Part shown: positions 48,597-56,419 of the stretch, one piece after another
How the letters are laid out: every line of letters begins with the position of its first letter
Numbering within the stretch: position 1 is the first letter of the stretch
NCBI RefSeq assembly: GCF_000374645.1
Contig: NZ_KB894818.1
Location: 1 to 60,358, forward strand
Direction of reading: 5' to 3'
Source of the DNA: Arhodomonas aquaeolei DSM 8974
GTDB lineage: Bacteria; Pseudomonadota; Gammaproteobacteria; Nitrococcales; Nitrococcaceae
Length of the DNA stretch: 60,358 nt
Notes under the pieces: generated by a model
The model's input: only the letters and a program-made list of their open reading frames with translations
Databases searched by the model: none
What the model was told of the DNA's origin: nothing
Translations under genes and position numbers: made by a program

Positions 48597-49201
48597 TCGC
48601 ACGGCTGCGCGGCAAACTGGTCGAGAAACAGCCGCCGGTGCTGGTGGTGGACGTCCAGGGCGTGGGCTACGAGATCGAGGCACCGATGTCGGTGTTCTAC
48701 GAGCTACCCGAGATCGGTGGCGAGGTGACCCTGCGCACCCACCTGGCGGTGCGCGAGGACGCCCAGGTGCTCTTCGGCTTCCTCAGCGAGGCCGAGCGCC
48801 GACTCTTCCGGGCGCTCATCCGTGTCTCCGGGGTCGGCCCCAAGCTCGCCCTCGCCCTGCTCTCCGGCATGCGCGCGGAGGACTTCGTGCGCTGCGTGGA
48901 GGCCCGCGACACCGCGACCCTCACGCGGCTGCCCGGGGTGGGCAAGAAGACCGCGGAGCGCCTGGTCATGGAGATGGCCGACCGCATCGGCGAGTTCGGC
49001 GGCGCCGCGGCGGTCACCCCCGCCCCCACCGGAGGCGGCGCCGGAACGGGCGCGGACGACGCCAGCGGCGAGGCGCTGAGCGCGCTGGTCGCCCTGGGCT
49101 ACAAGCCCGCCGAGGCGCAGCGGCTGCTCGCCGACATCGACACCAGCGCCCACAGCAGCGAGACCCTCATCCGCGAGGCCCTGCGCCGCGCCGTGCGCTG
49201 A
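48593..49201 (+). CDS. ruvA: Holliday junction branch-migration complex subunit RuvA
   Basis: The 202-residue junction-binding subunit has an N-terminal OB-fold domain ([21 protein letters not shown]), two helix-hairpin-helix motifs ([10 protein letters not shown]-like [13 protein letters not shown] and [13 protein letters not shown]) and a C-terminal domain III after a glycine-rich linker (about 140-155) that contacts RuvB. Translation is coupled to ruvC. Confidence 0.96.
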   Translation: MIARLRGKLVEKQPPVLVVDVQGVGYEIEAPMSVFYELPEIGGEVTLRTHLAVREDAQVLFGFLSEAERRLFRALIRVSGVGPKLALALLSGMRAEDFVRCVEARDTATLTRLPGVGKKTAERLVMEMADRIGEFGGAAAVTPAPTGGGAGTGADDASGEALSALVALGYKPAEAQRLLADIDTSAHSSETLIREALRRAVR

Positions 49202-49215
49202 CCGGAGGTGACACC

Positions 49216-50256
49216 ATGATCGAAGCCGACCGCGTCGTCAGCTCCACCGCCCTGCCCGAAGACGAGGCCGTCGACCGCGCCATCCGGCCGCGCCGGCTGA
49301 GCGACTATGCCGGCCAGCCCCGGGTCCGCGAGCAGATGGAGATCTTCATCTCCGCGGCACGCGGGCGCGACGAGTCGCTGGATCACACCCTGATCTTCGG
49401 CCCGCCGGGCCTCGGCAAGACCACGCTCGCCAACATCATCGCCCACGAGCTCGGCGTGAACCTGCGCCAGACCTCCGGCCCGGTACTCGACAAGCCCGGC
49501 GATCTCGCCGCGCTGCTGACCAACCTGGAGCCCGGCGACGTGCTCTTCGTCGACGAGATCCACCGCCTCGCACCGGTGGTCGAGGAGGTCCTCTATCCGG
49601 CGATGGAGGACTTCAAGATCGACATCCTCATCGGCGAGGGCCCGGCGGCGCGTTCCATCAAGCTCGACCTGCCGCCGTTCACCCTGGTCGGCGCCACCAC
49701 CCGCGCCGGGCTGCTGACCTCGCCGCTGCGCGATCGCTTCGGCATCGTCCAGCGCCTGGAGTACTACAGCGTCGAGGATCTCGCCGAGATCACGCGCCGC
49801 TCCGCCGGTCTGCTGACCCTGGACATCGACACCGGCGGCGCCGAGGAAATCGCCCGCCGCGCCCGCGGCACGCCGCGCATCGCCAACCGTCTGCTGCGCC
49901 GCGTGCGCGACTACGCCGAGGTCCGCGCCAACGGCCACATCTCCGCCGAGGTGGCCCGCGCGGCCATGGACCTGCTGGAGGTGGACACCAACGGCTTCGA
50001 CATCCAGGACCGGCGGCTGCTGCGCGCCATCATCGAGAAGTTCGACGGCGGCCCGGTGGGTGTGGACAACCTCGCCGCCGCCATCGGCGAGGAGCGCGGC
50101 ACCATCGAGGACGTGATCGAGCCCTACCTGATCCAGCAGGGCTACCTCCAGCGCACCCCGCGCGGACGCATGGCCACCCGCAGCGCCTGGAGCCACTGCG
50201 GCTTCGCGCCACCCCCGCGCGGCGAGCTGCCCGGGGATCTGTTCGCCGACGAGTGA
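49216..50256 (+). CDS. ruvB: Holliday junction DNA helicase RuvB
   Basis: AAA+ motor of 346 residues that drives branch migration with RuvA. Walker [12 protein letters not shown], Walker [10 protein letters not shown], sensor VGATTRAG and the C-terminal winged-helix ending RTPRGR are all present. The ATG at 49216 follows GGAGGTG. Its TGA overlaps the GTG start of the sensor kinase gene, so ruvB runs directly into the two-component genes. Confidence 0.97.
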   Translation: MIEADRVVSSTALPEDEAVDRAIRPRRLSDYAGQPRVREQMEIFISAARGRDESLDHTLIFGPPGLGKTTLANIIAHELGVNLRQTSGPVLDKPGDLAALLTNLEPGDVLFVDEIHRLAPVVEEVLYPAMEDFKIDILIGEGPAARSIKLDLPPFTLVGATTRAGLLTSPLRDRFGIVQRLEYYSVEDLAEITRRSAGLLTLDIDTGGAEEIARRARGTPRIANRLLRRVRDYAEVRANGHISAEVARAAMDLLEVDTNGFDIQDRRLLRAIIEKFDGGPVGVDNLAAAIGEERGTIEDVIEPYLIQQGYLQRTPRGRMATRSAWSHCGFAPPPRGELPGDLFADE

Positions 50257-51737
50257 CCGCCGTGCGTCCCCGCTCGCTACTCTCGCTCATCCTCCTCGGC
50301 TTCGGCTTCGTGATCGTGCCGCTGTTCGTGGCCCTGGGCTACGCCGGCGTGTACGTCGACCGCCTCTCCGAGCAGGCGCACACCACGGTCTACAACGCGG
50401 CCCGCGCGATCCAGCTCTCCAGCAACCTGGACGACAGCCTCACCGCGCTGGAGCGCGCCGCGCGCCAGCACCTGGTACTGGACGACGAGGGCCTGCTGGA
50501 GGTCTACCGTAACGCCCACCAGCAGTTCCGCGACAACTTCAACGAGCTGCGCCGCTTCGCCACCACCACCACGCAGCGGCGGCTGCTGAGCGTACTCGAC
50601 GAGCGCGAGCAGACCCTGTTCGACACGCTCACCGCCGAGAGCGCACCGGCCGGGCTCACCCAGGAGGTCGTGACCGACCGCTTCATCGCCATGAACCAGC
50701 TCGCCGAGGCGGTCAGCACGCGCAGCAACGACGTCATCGACCAGGAGGTCCGGCGCATGCAGTCGCTGGGGGCCACCGCCCAGCGCTGGCTGTTCTGGAT
50801 GGGCGCCGCACTGCTGCCGCTGACCCTGATCTCCGCCGGTGTGTTCACCGTGCTCATCTCCCGGCCCATCCGGGGTATCGACCAGGCCATCCGCCGGCTC
50901 GGTGCCGCCCGCTTCGACGAACCGATCACCGTCTCCGGCCCCCAGGACCTCCAGGCCCTGGGCGCACGACTGGACTGGCTGCGCAACCGGCTCATCGAGC
51001 TGGAGAACGAGAAGACACGCTTCCTGCGGCACGTCTCCCACGAACTCAAGACGCCGCTGACCGCGATCCGCGAGTCCAGCCAGCTCCTCAGCGAGGAAGT
51101 GGTCGGCCCGCTCAACGACGAGCAGCGCGAGATCGCCACGATCCTCGACGACAGCGGCCGCCAGCTCCAGGGCCTCATCGAGGATCTCCTCGACTTCTCG
51201 CGCACCCAGTCCCAGCTCCCCCAGCTCCGCCTCGGGCAGGTCGACCTCGGCGAGATCGCCGCCGACGTGCTCGGTCGCCACCGCGCGGCGATCCGCGCCC
51301 GTGAGCTCCACCTCGACTTCCGGGAGACGGCGGTACCGATGCGCGGCGATGCGGAAAAACTGCGCACGATCGTGGACAACCTCCTCTCCAATGCGATCAA
51401 GTTCTCGCCCACCGGGGGCCGCGTTCGGGTTACCATCGAACCGGACAATGAGTGGGTGACGCTGGCCGTCGAGGATGACGGCCCGGGGGTGCCGGAAAGC
51501 GAACGAAAGCGCATCTTCGAGGCTTTCTACCAGGGAGGTAACCAGCCGGAAGGTTACGTCAAGGGCACGGGCCTCGGCCTGTCGATCACCCGGGAATACG
51601 CCCTCGCGCACGGCGGTCGCATCGGGATCGGCGATGCCGGCGATGACGCCGGCGGCCGGTTCAGCGTGATCCTGCCGTTGCGCGGCCCTGCCCCGCAGCA
51701 CGCGAGGACCGCGCTGGCGGCAGCGGGCAAGGAGTGA
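50253..51737 (+). CDS. glrK: Membrane sensor histidine kinase, GlrK (QseE)-like, GTG start
   Basis: The 494-residue kinase has a first membrane segment (about 10-33), a periplasmic helical sensor (about 34-178), a second segment (about 179-203), a HAMP-like linker, phospho-acceptor H263 in [18 protein letters not shown], and an ATPase domain (N box [32 protein letters not shown]). It is followed by a lipoprotein and a GlrR-like regulator in the enterobacterial glrK-qseG-glrR order. The GTG overlaps the ruvB stop (GTGA); a GTG at 50262 is an alternative start. Confidence 0.88.
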   Translation: MTAVRPRSLLSLILLGFGFVIVPLFVALGYAGVYVDRLSEQAHTTVYNAARAIQLSSNLDDSLTALERAARQHLVLDDEGLLEVYRNAHQQFRDNFNELRRFATTTTQRRLLSVLDEREQTLFDTLTAESAPAGLTQEVVTDRFIAMNQLAEAVSTRSNDVIDQEVRRMQSLGATAQRWLFWMGAALLPLTLISAGVFTVLISRPIRGIDQAIRRLGAARFDEPITVSGPQDLQALGARLDWLRNRLIELENEKTRFLRHVSHELKTPLTAIRESSQLLSEEVVGPLNDEQREIATILDDSGRQLQGLIEDLLDFSRTQSQLPQLRLGQVDLGEIAADVLGRHRAAIRARELHLDFRETAVPMRGDAEKLRTIVDNLLSNAIKFSPTGGRVRVTIEPDNEWVTLAVEDDGPGVPESERKRIFEAFYQGGNQPEGYVKGTGLGLSITREYALAHGGRIGIGDAGDDAGGRFSVILPLRGPAPQHARTALAAAGKE

Positions 51738-51744
51738 TCGACGC

Positions 51745-52290
51745 ATGAAACGCATGATGGCCGTCCTCGCGCTTACGGCCACCGCCCTCGCGGGCTGTCA
51801 GAATCTGCACCGGAAGGCACCACCGCCGCAGCAGCAGCTGCCGGACACCGAACCGGGACCCGTGGCCATGGCCCTCCAGGCCGTGCGCGGCAGCCAGGGC
51901 CTGTCCGGTGACGAACTGCGCGAGCGCATGACACACCAGCTGGCGGAGCGCACGGACGGGCGTTGCGACGCCGCCGAGCTCAGTGCCGGCATACTCGCCC
52001 TGCGTCTGCCCGGCAATGCGGAACCGCCGGCCATCGACGGGCTTTTCGACGACTGCCTGGACGCGGCCGCCACCGCGGATACGCCCGCCGGCGTGCTCGC
52101 GGCGGTCATCGCCGACGGGCTGTACTGGCGCGGCGAGGCCGCGGCCGGCCACGCCGGCAACAAGGGGCTGAAGACGGCGATCCAGGAGCTGCGCGCGGAG
52201 AACGCCCAGCTGCGCGATCAGCTCGAAGGCCTGAAGGCCATCGAGGAAAGCCTCCAGCAACGCGAACAACAGCGGAACGGGACCCAGTAA
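51745..52290 (+). CDS. qseG: QseG-like lipoprotein
   Basis: The 181-residue product has a lipoprotein signal (MKRMMAVLALTATALAGC, acylated cysteine at 18). After a proline/glutamine stretch, a helical body and a charged C-terminal coiled coil (about 140-178) follow. Position between the kinase and regulator genes identifies it with QseG (YfhG), which in E. coli sits in the outer membrane and activates GlrK. Sequence similarity is expected to be low. The assignment rests on position, size and lipobox. Confidence 0.75.
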   Translation: MKRMMAVLALTATALAGCQNLHRKAPPPQQQLPDTEPGPVAMALQAVRGSQGLSGDELRERMTHQLAERTDGRCDAAELSAGILALRLPGNAEPPAIDGLFDDCLDAAATADTPAGVLAAVIADGLYWRGEAAAGHAGNKGLKTAIQELRAENAQLRDQLEGLKAIEESLQQREQQRNGTQ

Positions 52291-52292
52291 CC

Positions 52293-53630
52293 ATGACCAC
52301 GGCCTACCGCATCCTCGTGGTGGACGACGACCCGGGCGTGCTCCGCCTGCTCTCCATCCGCCTGCGCTCGCGCGGCTACGAGGTCACCACCGCCGCGAGC
52401 GGCGAGGAGGCGCTGGCGCACATCACCGCCGTGCGCCCGCACCTGGTGATCACCGACCTGCGCATGGACGGCATGGACGGCATGACGCTGTTCCAGCGCC
52501 TCCACGACCAGCACCCGAGCCTGCCGGTGATCATCCTCACCGCGCACGGCACCATTCCCGAGGCGGTACGGGCCACCAAGAGCGGCGTGTTCAGCTTCAT
52601 CACCAAACCGTTCGAGGCCCCGTACCTGCTCCAGCAGGTGGAGAGCGCCCTGCGGCTGTCCGGCGCGATCCCCGCCGAGGACGACGAGGACGCGGCCTCC
52701 CAGGCCTGGCGTGCCGAGATCATCACCCGCAGCGCGGCAATGGAGGAGATCCTCCAGCGCGCCCGGCTGATCGCCCCCAGCGAGGCGAGCGTGTTCATCC
52801 AGGGGGACAGCGGCACCGGCAAGGAGGTGCTCGCGCGGGCGATCCACCGGGCCAGCCGCCGTGCGGACGGGCCGTTCGTGCCCGTCAACTGCGGCGCCAT
52901 CCCGGAACAGCGCCTGGAGGCCGAGCTCTTCGGCACCGCCGACGGCCAGACCGGCCTGTTCCGCACCGCCGACGGCGGCACGCTGTTCTTCGACGAGATC
53001 GGTGACATGCCCGCCGCGCTGCAGGTCAAGCTCCTGCGCGTACTCCAGGAGCAGCAGATCCACCCGTCGGGGTCGAACACCCCGGTGCCGGTGGACGTGC
53101 GCATCGTCTCCGCCACCCACCGCGACCTTGAGCAGGCCATGGCGGACGGGGAATTCCGCGAGGACCTCTACTACCGGCTCAACGTCGTGTCCCTGCACCT
53201 GCCGTCCCTCTCCGAGCGCCGCGAGGACATCCCCCTGCTCGCCAACCACTTCCTCCGGGAGCTGGCGACGAAGTACGACAAGGACCTCCGCAGCCTCGCC
53301 CAGCCGGCCCTGGAACGGCTGGTCAGCGCCCCCTGGCCGGGCAACATCCGCCAGCTCTACAACGTCATCGAGCAGGTCGCCATCCTCTCCACCGCATCGA
53401 TCGTCTCCGACGACCTCGTGCGCAAGGCCCTGCGCGACGACACCCCCGGCCTGCCGGCCTTCGCCGACGCCCGCCGGGACTTCGAGCGGGACTACCTGGT
53501 CAAGCTGCTGCAGATCACCCAGGGCAACGTCACCCAGGCCGCCCGGCTTGCAAAGCGCAACCGCACCGAGTTCTACAAGCTGCTCAATCGCCATGAGCTC
53601 AACCCGGGGATGTTCAAGCCCCAGCGCTGA
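52293..53630 (+). CDS. glrR: GlrR (QseF)-like response regulator with AAA+ domain lacking the GAFTGA motif
   Basis: The 445-residue regulator has a receiver domain with D11, D12, phospho-acceptor D55 and K105. Its AAA+ domain has Walker A at 171-178 (GDSGTGKE) and Walker B near 231-236 (LFFDEI). A C-terminal Fis-type helix-turn-helix follows (GNVTQAARLAKRNRTEFYKLLNRHEL). Between ELFG (211-214) and GGTLF (228-232), where sigma-54 activators carry HxxGAFTGA, this protein reads only TADGQTGLFRTAD, about eight residues short. The loop that contacts sigma-54 is therefore absent. Known regulators without it (TyrR, R. capsulatus NtrC) act on sigma-70 RNA polymerase. Otherwise it follows E. coli GlrR closely, including NRTEFYKLL. 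Confidence 0.9.
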   Translation: MTTAYRILVVDDDPGVLRLLSIRLRSRGYEVTTAASGEEALAHITAVRPHLVITDLRMDGMDGMTLFQRLHDQHPSLPVIILTAHGTIPEAVRATKSGVFSFITKPFEAPYLLQQVESALRLSGAIPAEDDEDAASQAWRAEIITRSAAMEEILQRARLIAPSEASVFIQGDSGTGKEVLARAIHRASRRADGPFVPVNCGAIPEQRLEAELFGTADGQTGLFRTADGGTLFFDEIGDMPAALQVKLLRVLQEQQIHPSGSNTPVPVDVRIVSATHRDLEQAMADGEFREDLYYRLNVVSLHLPSLSERREDIPLLANHFLRELATKYDKDLRSLAQPALERLVSAPWPGNIRQLYNVIEQVAILSTASIVSDDLVRKALRDDTPGLPAFADARRDFERDYLVKLLQITQGNVTQAARLAKRNRTEFYKLLNRHELNPGMFKPQR

Positions 53631-53646
53631 CCCCCGCCCCCGGTGG

Positions 53647-53664
53647 TGTCGCGGCGAAACGACG
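53647..53664. promoter_or_regulatory. Possible GlrR site 1 (one mismatch)
   Basis: TGTC (53647-53650), ten bases, GACG (53661-53664). It differs from the GlrR motif TGTC-N10-GACA at the last base. It lies 17 bp after the glrR stop and 52 bp before the exact match at 53716. Confidence 0.45.
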
Positions 53665-53715
53665 CCGGATGCCACCGGGGCCGGGAATCCCCGCCCCGGC
53701 TGGGACCCGGCGCGG

Positions 53716-53733
53716 TGTCGTTACTTCACGACA
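53716..53733. promoter_or_regulatory. Possible GlrR site 2 (exact TGTC-N10-GACA)
   Basis: TGTC (53716-53719), GTTACTTCAC, GACA (53730-53733). It exactly matches the motif described for GlrR upstream of glmY/glmZ in enterobacteria. It lies about 105 bp upstream of the candidate sigma-54 -24 element, a normal enhancer distance. A/T-rich DNA (53745-53785) separates it from the promoter and could help bending. Confidence 0.6.
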
Positions 53734-53836
53734 GACACCGAGAACTCAAAAAAATCACTCTAAAAACAGCCTTTTAAAAATACGCCCGTGCCCTTCTGAA
53801 ACGCCTGCCCGGCCCCCGATTAGACGCGCCGGAATG

Positions 53837-53852
53837 CGGTGGTAGTCTTGCA
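53837..53852 (+). promoter_or_regulatory. Candidate promoter of the small RNA: sigma-54-like, overlapping a weak sigma-70 match
   Basis: CGG (GG at 53838-53839), ten bases, GC at 53850-53851 in TTGCA. The -12 half fits consensus well, while the -24 half keeps only GG. A weak sigma-70 reading overlaps: TAGACG (53821-53826), 16 bp, TAGTCT (53843-53848). E. coli glmY also has overlapping sigma-54 and sigma-70 promoters. Either is unproven. Confidence 0.4.
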
Positions 53853-53862
53853 CCCATGGCAA

Positions 53863-53962
53863 GACACGGCGCCGCGCAAGCGGCACGACGCCAAACGGTT
53901 CACGCGCCTGCAGGCTTCTTTAGCCCCGTCACCCCCTCATTCCGGTCTGCAGGTGCTTTTTT
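53863..53962 (+). ncRNA. Candidate small RNA downstream of glrR
   Basis: About 100 nt if transcription starts 12 bases after the sigma-54-like element. The 5' part holds a perfect hairpin, GCCGC-GCAA-GCGGC (53871-53884), with a GNRA tetraloop. The 3' part is a 10-bp stem (one G-U pair) ending in six T. Its 33-base loop is C-rich (CCCCGTCACCCCCTC) and complementary to G-rich Shine-Dalgarno sequence, as in many regulatory RNAs. No ORF fits. Placement next to glrR, with GlrR-type sites upstream, parallels glmY beside glrK in E. coli. Similarity to GlmY/GlmZ is not evident by eye. Confidence 0.55.
53904..53962 (+). terminator. Intrinsic terminator of the candidate small RNA
   Basis: GCGCCTGCAG (53904-53913) pairs with CTGCAGGTGC (53947-53956), ten pairs including one G-U, followed by TTTTTT (53957-53962). 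The loop is 33 bases, long for a terminator, and may be a functional exposed region. Confidence 0.6.
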
Positions 53963-53971
53963 CTTCCTGAA

Positions 53972-53993
53972 CGCCCCCGGGAACCCGGGGGCG
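53972..53993. other. Perfect GC hairpin after the small RNA
   Basis: CGCCCCCGGG - AA - CCCGGGGGCG, a 10-bp perfect stem with a 2-base spacer. No T-run follows on the plus strand. It may back up termination or act as an operator before tolQ. Confidence 0.45.
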
Positions 53994-54038
53994 CTTCCCC
54001 CGGTCCACCGCCTGTAGCCATGGCCGTCATGCAGCCGC

Positions 54039-54067
54039 TTGCCGCGCCGAGGCAGGATAGCTACATT
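54039..54067 (+). promoter_or_regulatory. Possible promoter of the tol-pal operon
   Basis: TTGCCG (54039-54044), 17-bp spacer, TACATT (54062-54067), both 4/6 to consensus. This leaves a leader of about 130 bases before tolQ. Assigned by sequence alone. Confidence 0.4.
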
Positions 54068-54206
54068 GGCGCTCCATTCGCCGCGCGCAACCGTCCCCGC
54101 AGCGGGGCCGGCAGCGCACGGCGCGGCCACGGTGCCGGGGGGCACCGAATCGCCGGCACGGGCAGCCGGGCCATCGTCCACAGATCGTCGCGAGCGGAGA
54201 CCATCC

Positions 54207-54914
<708 letters not shown>

Positions 54915-54929
54915 TCAGGAGCCGCCACC

Positions 54930-55379
54930 TTGCGTAGCACGCTCCCTCCGCCCCGACAGCGCATCCGGCGCCGGCCGATGGCCGAGATCAACGTCGTGCC
55001 CTACATCGACGTGATGCTGGTACTGCTGGTGATCTTCATGGTCACCGCGCCGCTACTCTACCAGGGCGTGGAGATCGACCTGCCCCAGCAGAGCGCCGAG
55101 GCAATGCCGCAGCAGGACCAGGAGCCGGTGATCATCGAGGTCGACAGCGAGGGCCAGACCTACCTCAACGTCGGCGAGACCCCGGACGAGCCCGTCTCCG
55201 CGAAGGCGCTGATCACGACGATCACCGCCGTGCGCCGCCAGCGCCCGGACGTCCCGGTACTCGTGCGCGGTGACAAGAACGTCAGCTACGGCCGGGTCAT
55301 CGAGGTGATGGCGCGGCTCAAGCAGGCCGGCGTCCCCCAGGTGGGACTCATGACCGAGCCGCCGGCCGGGGAGCGCTGA
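54930..55379 (+). CDS. tolR: Tol-Pal system protein TolR, TTG start
   Basis: The 149-residue ExbD/TolR protein has one membrane segment (about 24-43) with the proton-accepting aspartate in VPYIDVMLVLLVIFM, and a periplasmic domain. TTG at 54930 follows AGGAG and gives the normal basic N-terminus; the ATG at 54978 would leave too short a cytoplasmic stretch. Its stop overlaps the tolA start (TGATG). Confidence 0.93.
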   Translation: MRSTLPPPRQRIRRRPMAEINVVPYIDVMLVLLVIFMVTAPLLYQGVEIDLPQQSAEAMPQQDQEPVIIEVDSEGQTYLNVGETPDEPVSAKALITTITAVRRQRPDVPVLVRGDKNVSYGRVIEVMARLKQAGVPQVGLMTEPPAGER

Positions 55380-56356
55380 TGCGGGGTGGCCTCGCCGGTG
55401 ACATCGCCCTCGCCGTCAGCGTCCACGTGGCCGCCCTGGTCGCGCTGGGCCTGAGCTTCTCCGCGGCACCGCCGGTGCGCAGCGAGCCGGACACCCGTGC
55501 CATCCAGACCGTGACCGTGGACGAGTCGCGGGTCAAGGCCGCAATGGAGCGCATCGCCGAGCAGAAACAGCAGGCCGAGGAGAAACGCCAGGCCGAGCTG
55601 GAGCGCATCGAGCGCGAGCGCAAGGCGGAGGAACAGCGCCTCGCCGAGGCCAGGGCCGAGCGCGAGGCCGAGGCGGAGCGGCAACGCAAGCTCGAGGAAC
55701 AGCGCAAGGCGGAGGCGGAACGCCAGCGCAAGCTCGAGGAACAACGCAAGGCCGAAGAGAAGCGCCTCGCCGAGGCCAAGGCCGAACGCGAGGCCGAGGC
55801 GGAGCGCAAACGCAAGCTCGAGGAGCAGCGCAAGGCGGAGGCGGAACGCCAGCGCAAGCTCGAGGAACAGCGCAAGGCCGAGGAGAAGCGCCTCGCCGAG
55901 GCCAAGGCCGAACGCGAGGCCGAGGCGGAGCGCAAACGCAAACTCGAGGAGCAGCGTAAGGCGGAGGCGGAGCGCCAGCGCAAGCTCGAGGAAAAACGCA
56001 AGGCCGAACAGGCCGAGCGCGAGGCGGCGCTCGAGGAGCAGCTCGCCGAGGAACGCGCCGCCCGGGCCGCGGATCAGGCCGTCGCCAGCCTCTCGGGGGT
56101 ATGGAACAACCAGATCAGCGGCAACTGGACCCGGCCGCCCACCGTTCCGGACGGGCTGACCTGCGTGATCCGCATCCGCGTCGCCCCCAACGGACTGATC
56201 CGCGGCGCGGAACTGGTGGAGTCCAGCGGCAACCAGGCCTTCGACGAGTCCGCGCTGCGCGCGGTCCGCAAGACCGCGGAGCTGCGCATGCCGAACGACG
56301 AGGCGGTCGCGAAGCGGCTCAGCCCGATTGATCTGCACTTCAGCCCACAGGGCTAG
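55379..56356 (+). CDS. tolA: Tol-Pal system protein TolA
   Basis: The 325-residue envelope-spanning protein has an inner-membrane anchor (about 6-26), a long charged helical domain (about 45-225) of KAEE/KLEEQR repeats, and a C-terminal domain III (about 230-325; TCVIRIRVAPNGLIRGAELVESSGNQ in parts) that contacts TolB and Pal. The helical domain has a 42-residue unit repeated nearly three times in phase. Translation is coupled to tolR. Confidence 0.94.
   Translation: MRGGLAGDIALAVSVHVAALVALGLSFSAAPPVRSEPDTRAIQTVTVDESRVKAAMERIAEQKQQAEEKRQAELERIERERKAEEQRLAEARAEREAEAERQRKLEEQRKAEAERQRKLEEQRKAEEKRLAEAKAEREAEAERKRKLEEQRKAEAERQRKLEEQRKAEEKRLAEAKAEREAEAERKRKLEEQRKAEAERQRKLEEKRKAEQAEREAALEEQLAEERAARAADQAVASLSGVWNNQISGNWTRPPTVPDGLTCVIRIRVAPNGLIRGAELVESSGNQAFDESALRAVRKTAELRMPNDEAVAKRLSPIDLHFSPQG
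55637..56000 (+). repeat. In-phase 126-bp tandem repeat within tolA
   Basis: The unit begins with codons for RLAEA at 55637, 55763 and 55889, exactly 126 bp apart. The three copies differ by a few bases; the last is cut short near 56000. Unit length, a multiple of three, keeps the helix frame, so copy number could change without breaking the gene. Confidence 0.85.
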
Positions 56357-56419
56357 CAGTGTTCACACGGCACGGGTGATGATGGATCACCGCCGGCAGT
56401 AGTTACGGGACCAATCGCC

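Noticed and set aside
53861-53906. Second sigma-54-like matches (TGGCAAG at 53857 and GGCACGACG at 53882)
   Set aside because: Spacing between GG and GC is wrong (not ten bases), unlike the candidate at 53838-53851.
55637-56000. tolA repeats considered as a CRISPR array
   Set aside because: The repeats are contiguous 126-bp coding units without spacers and keep the tolA frame. No other CRISPR-like array or cas gene was seen.
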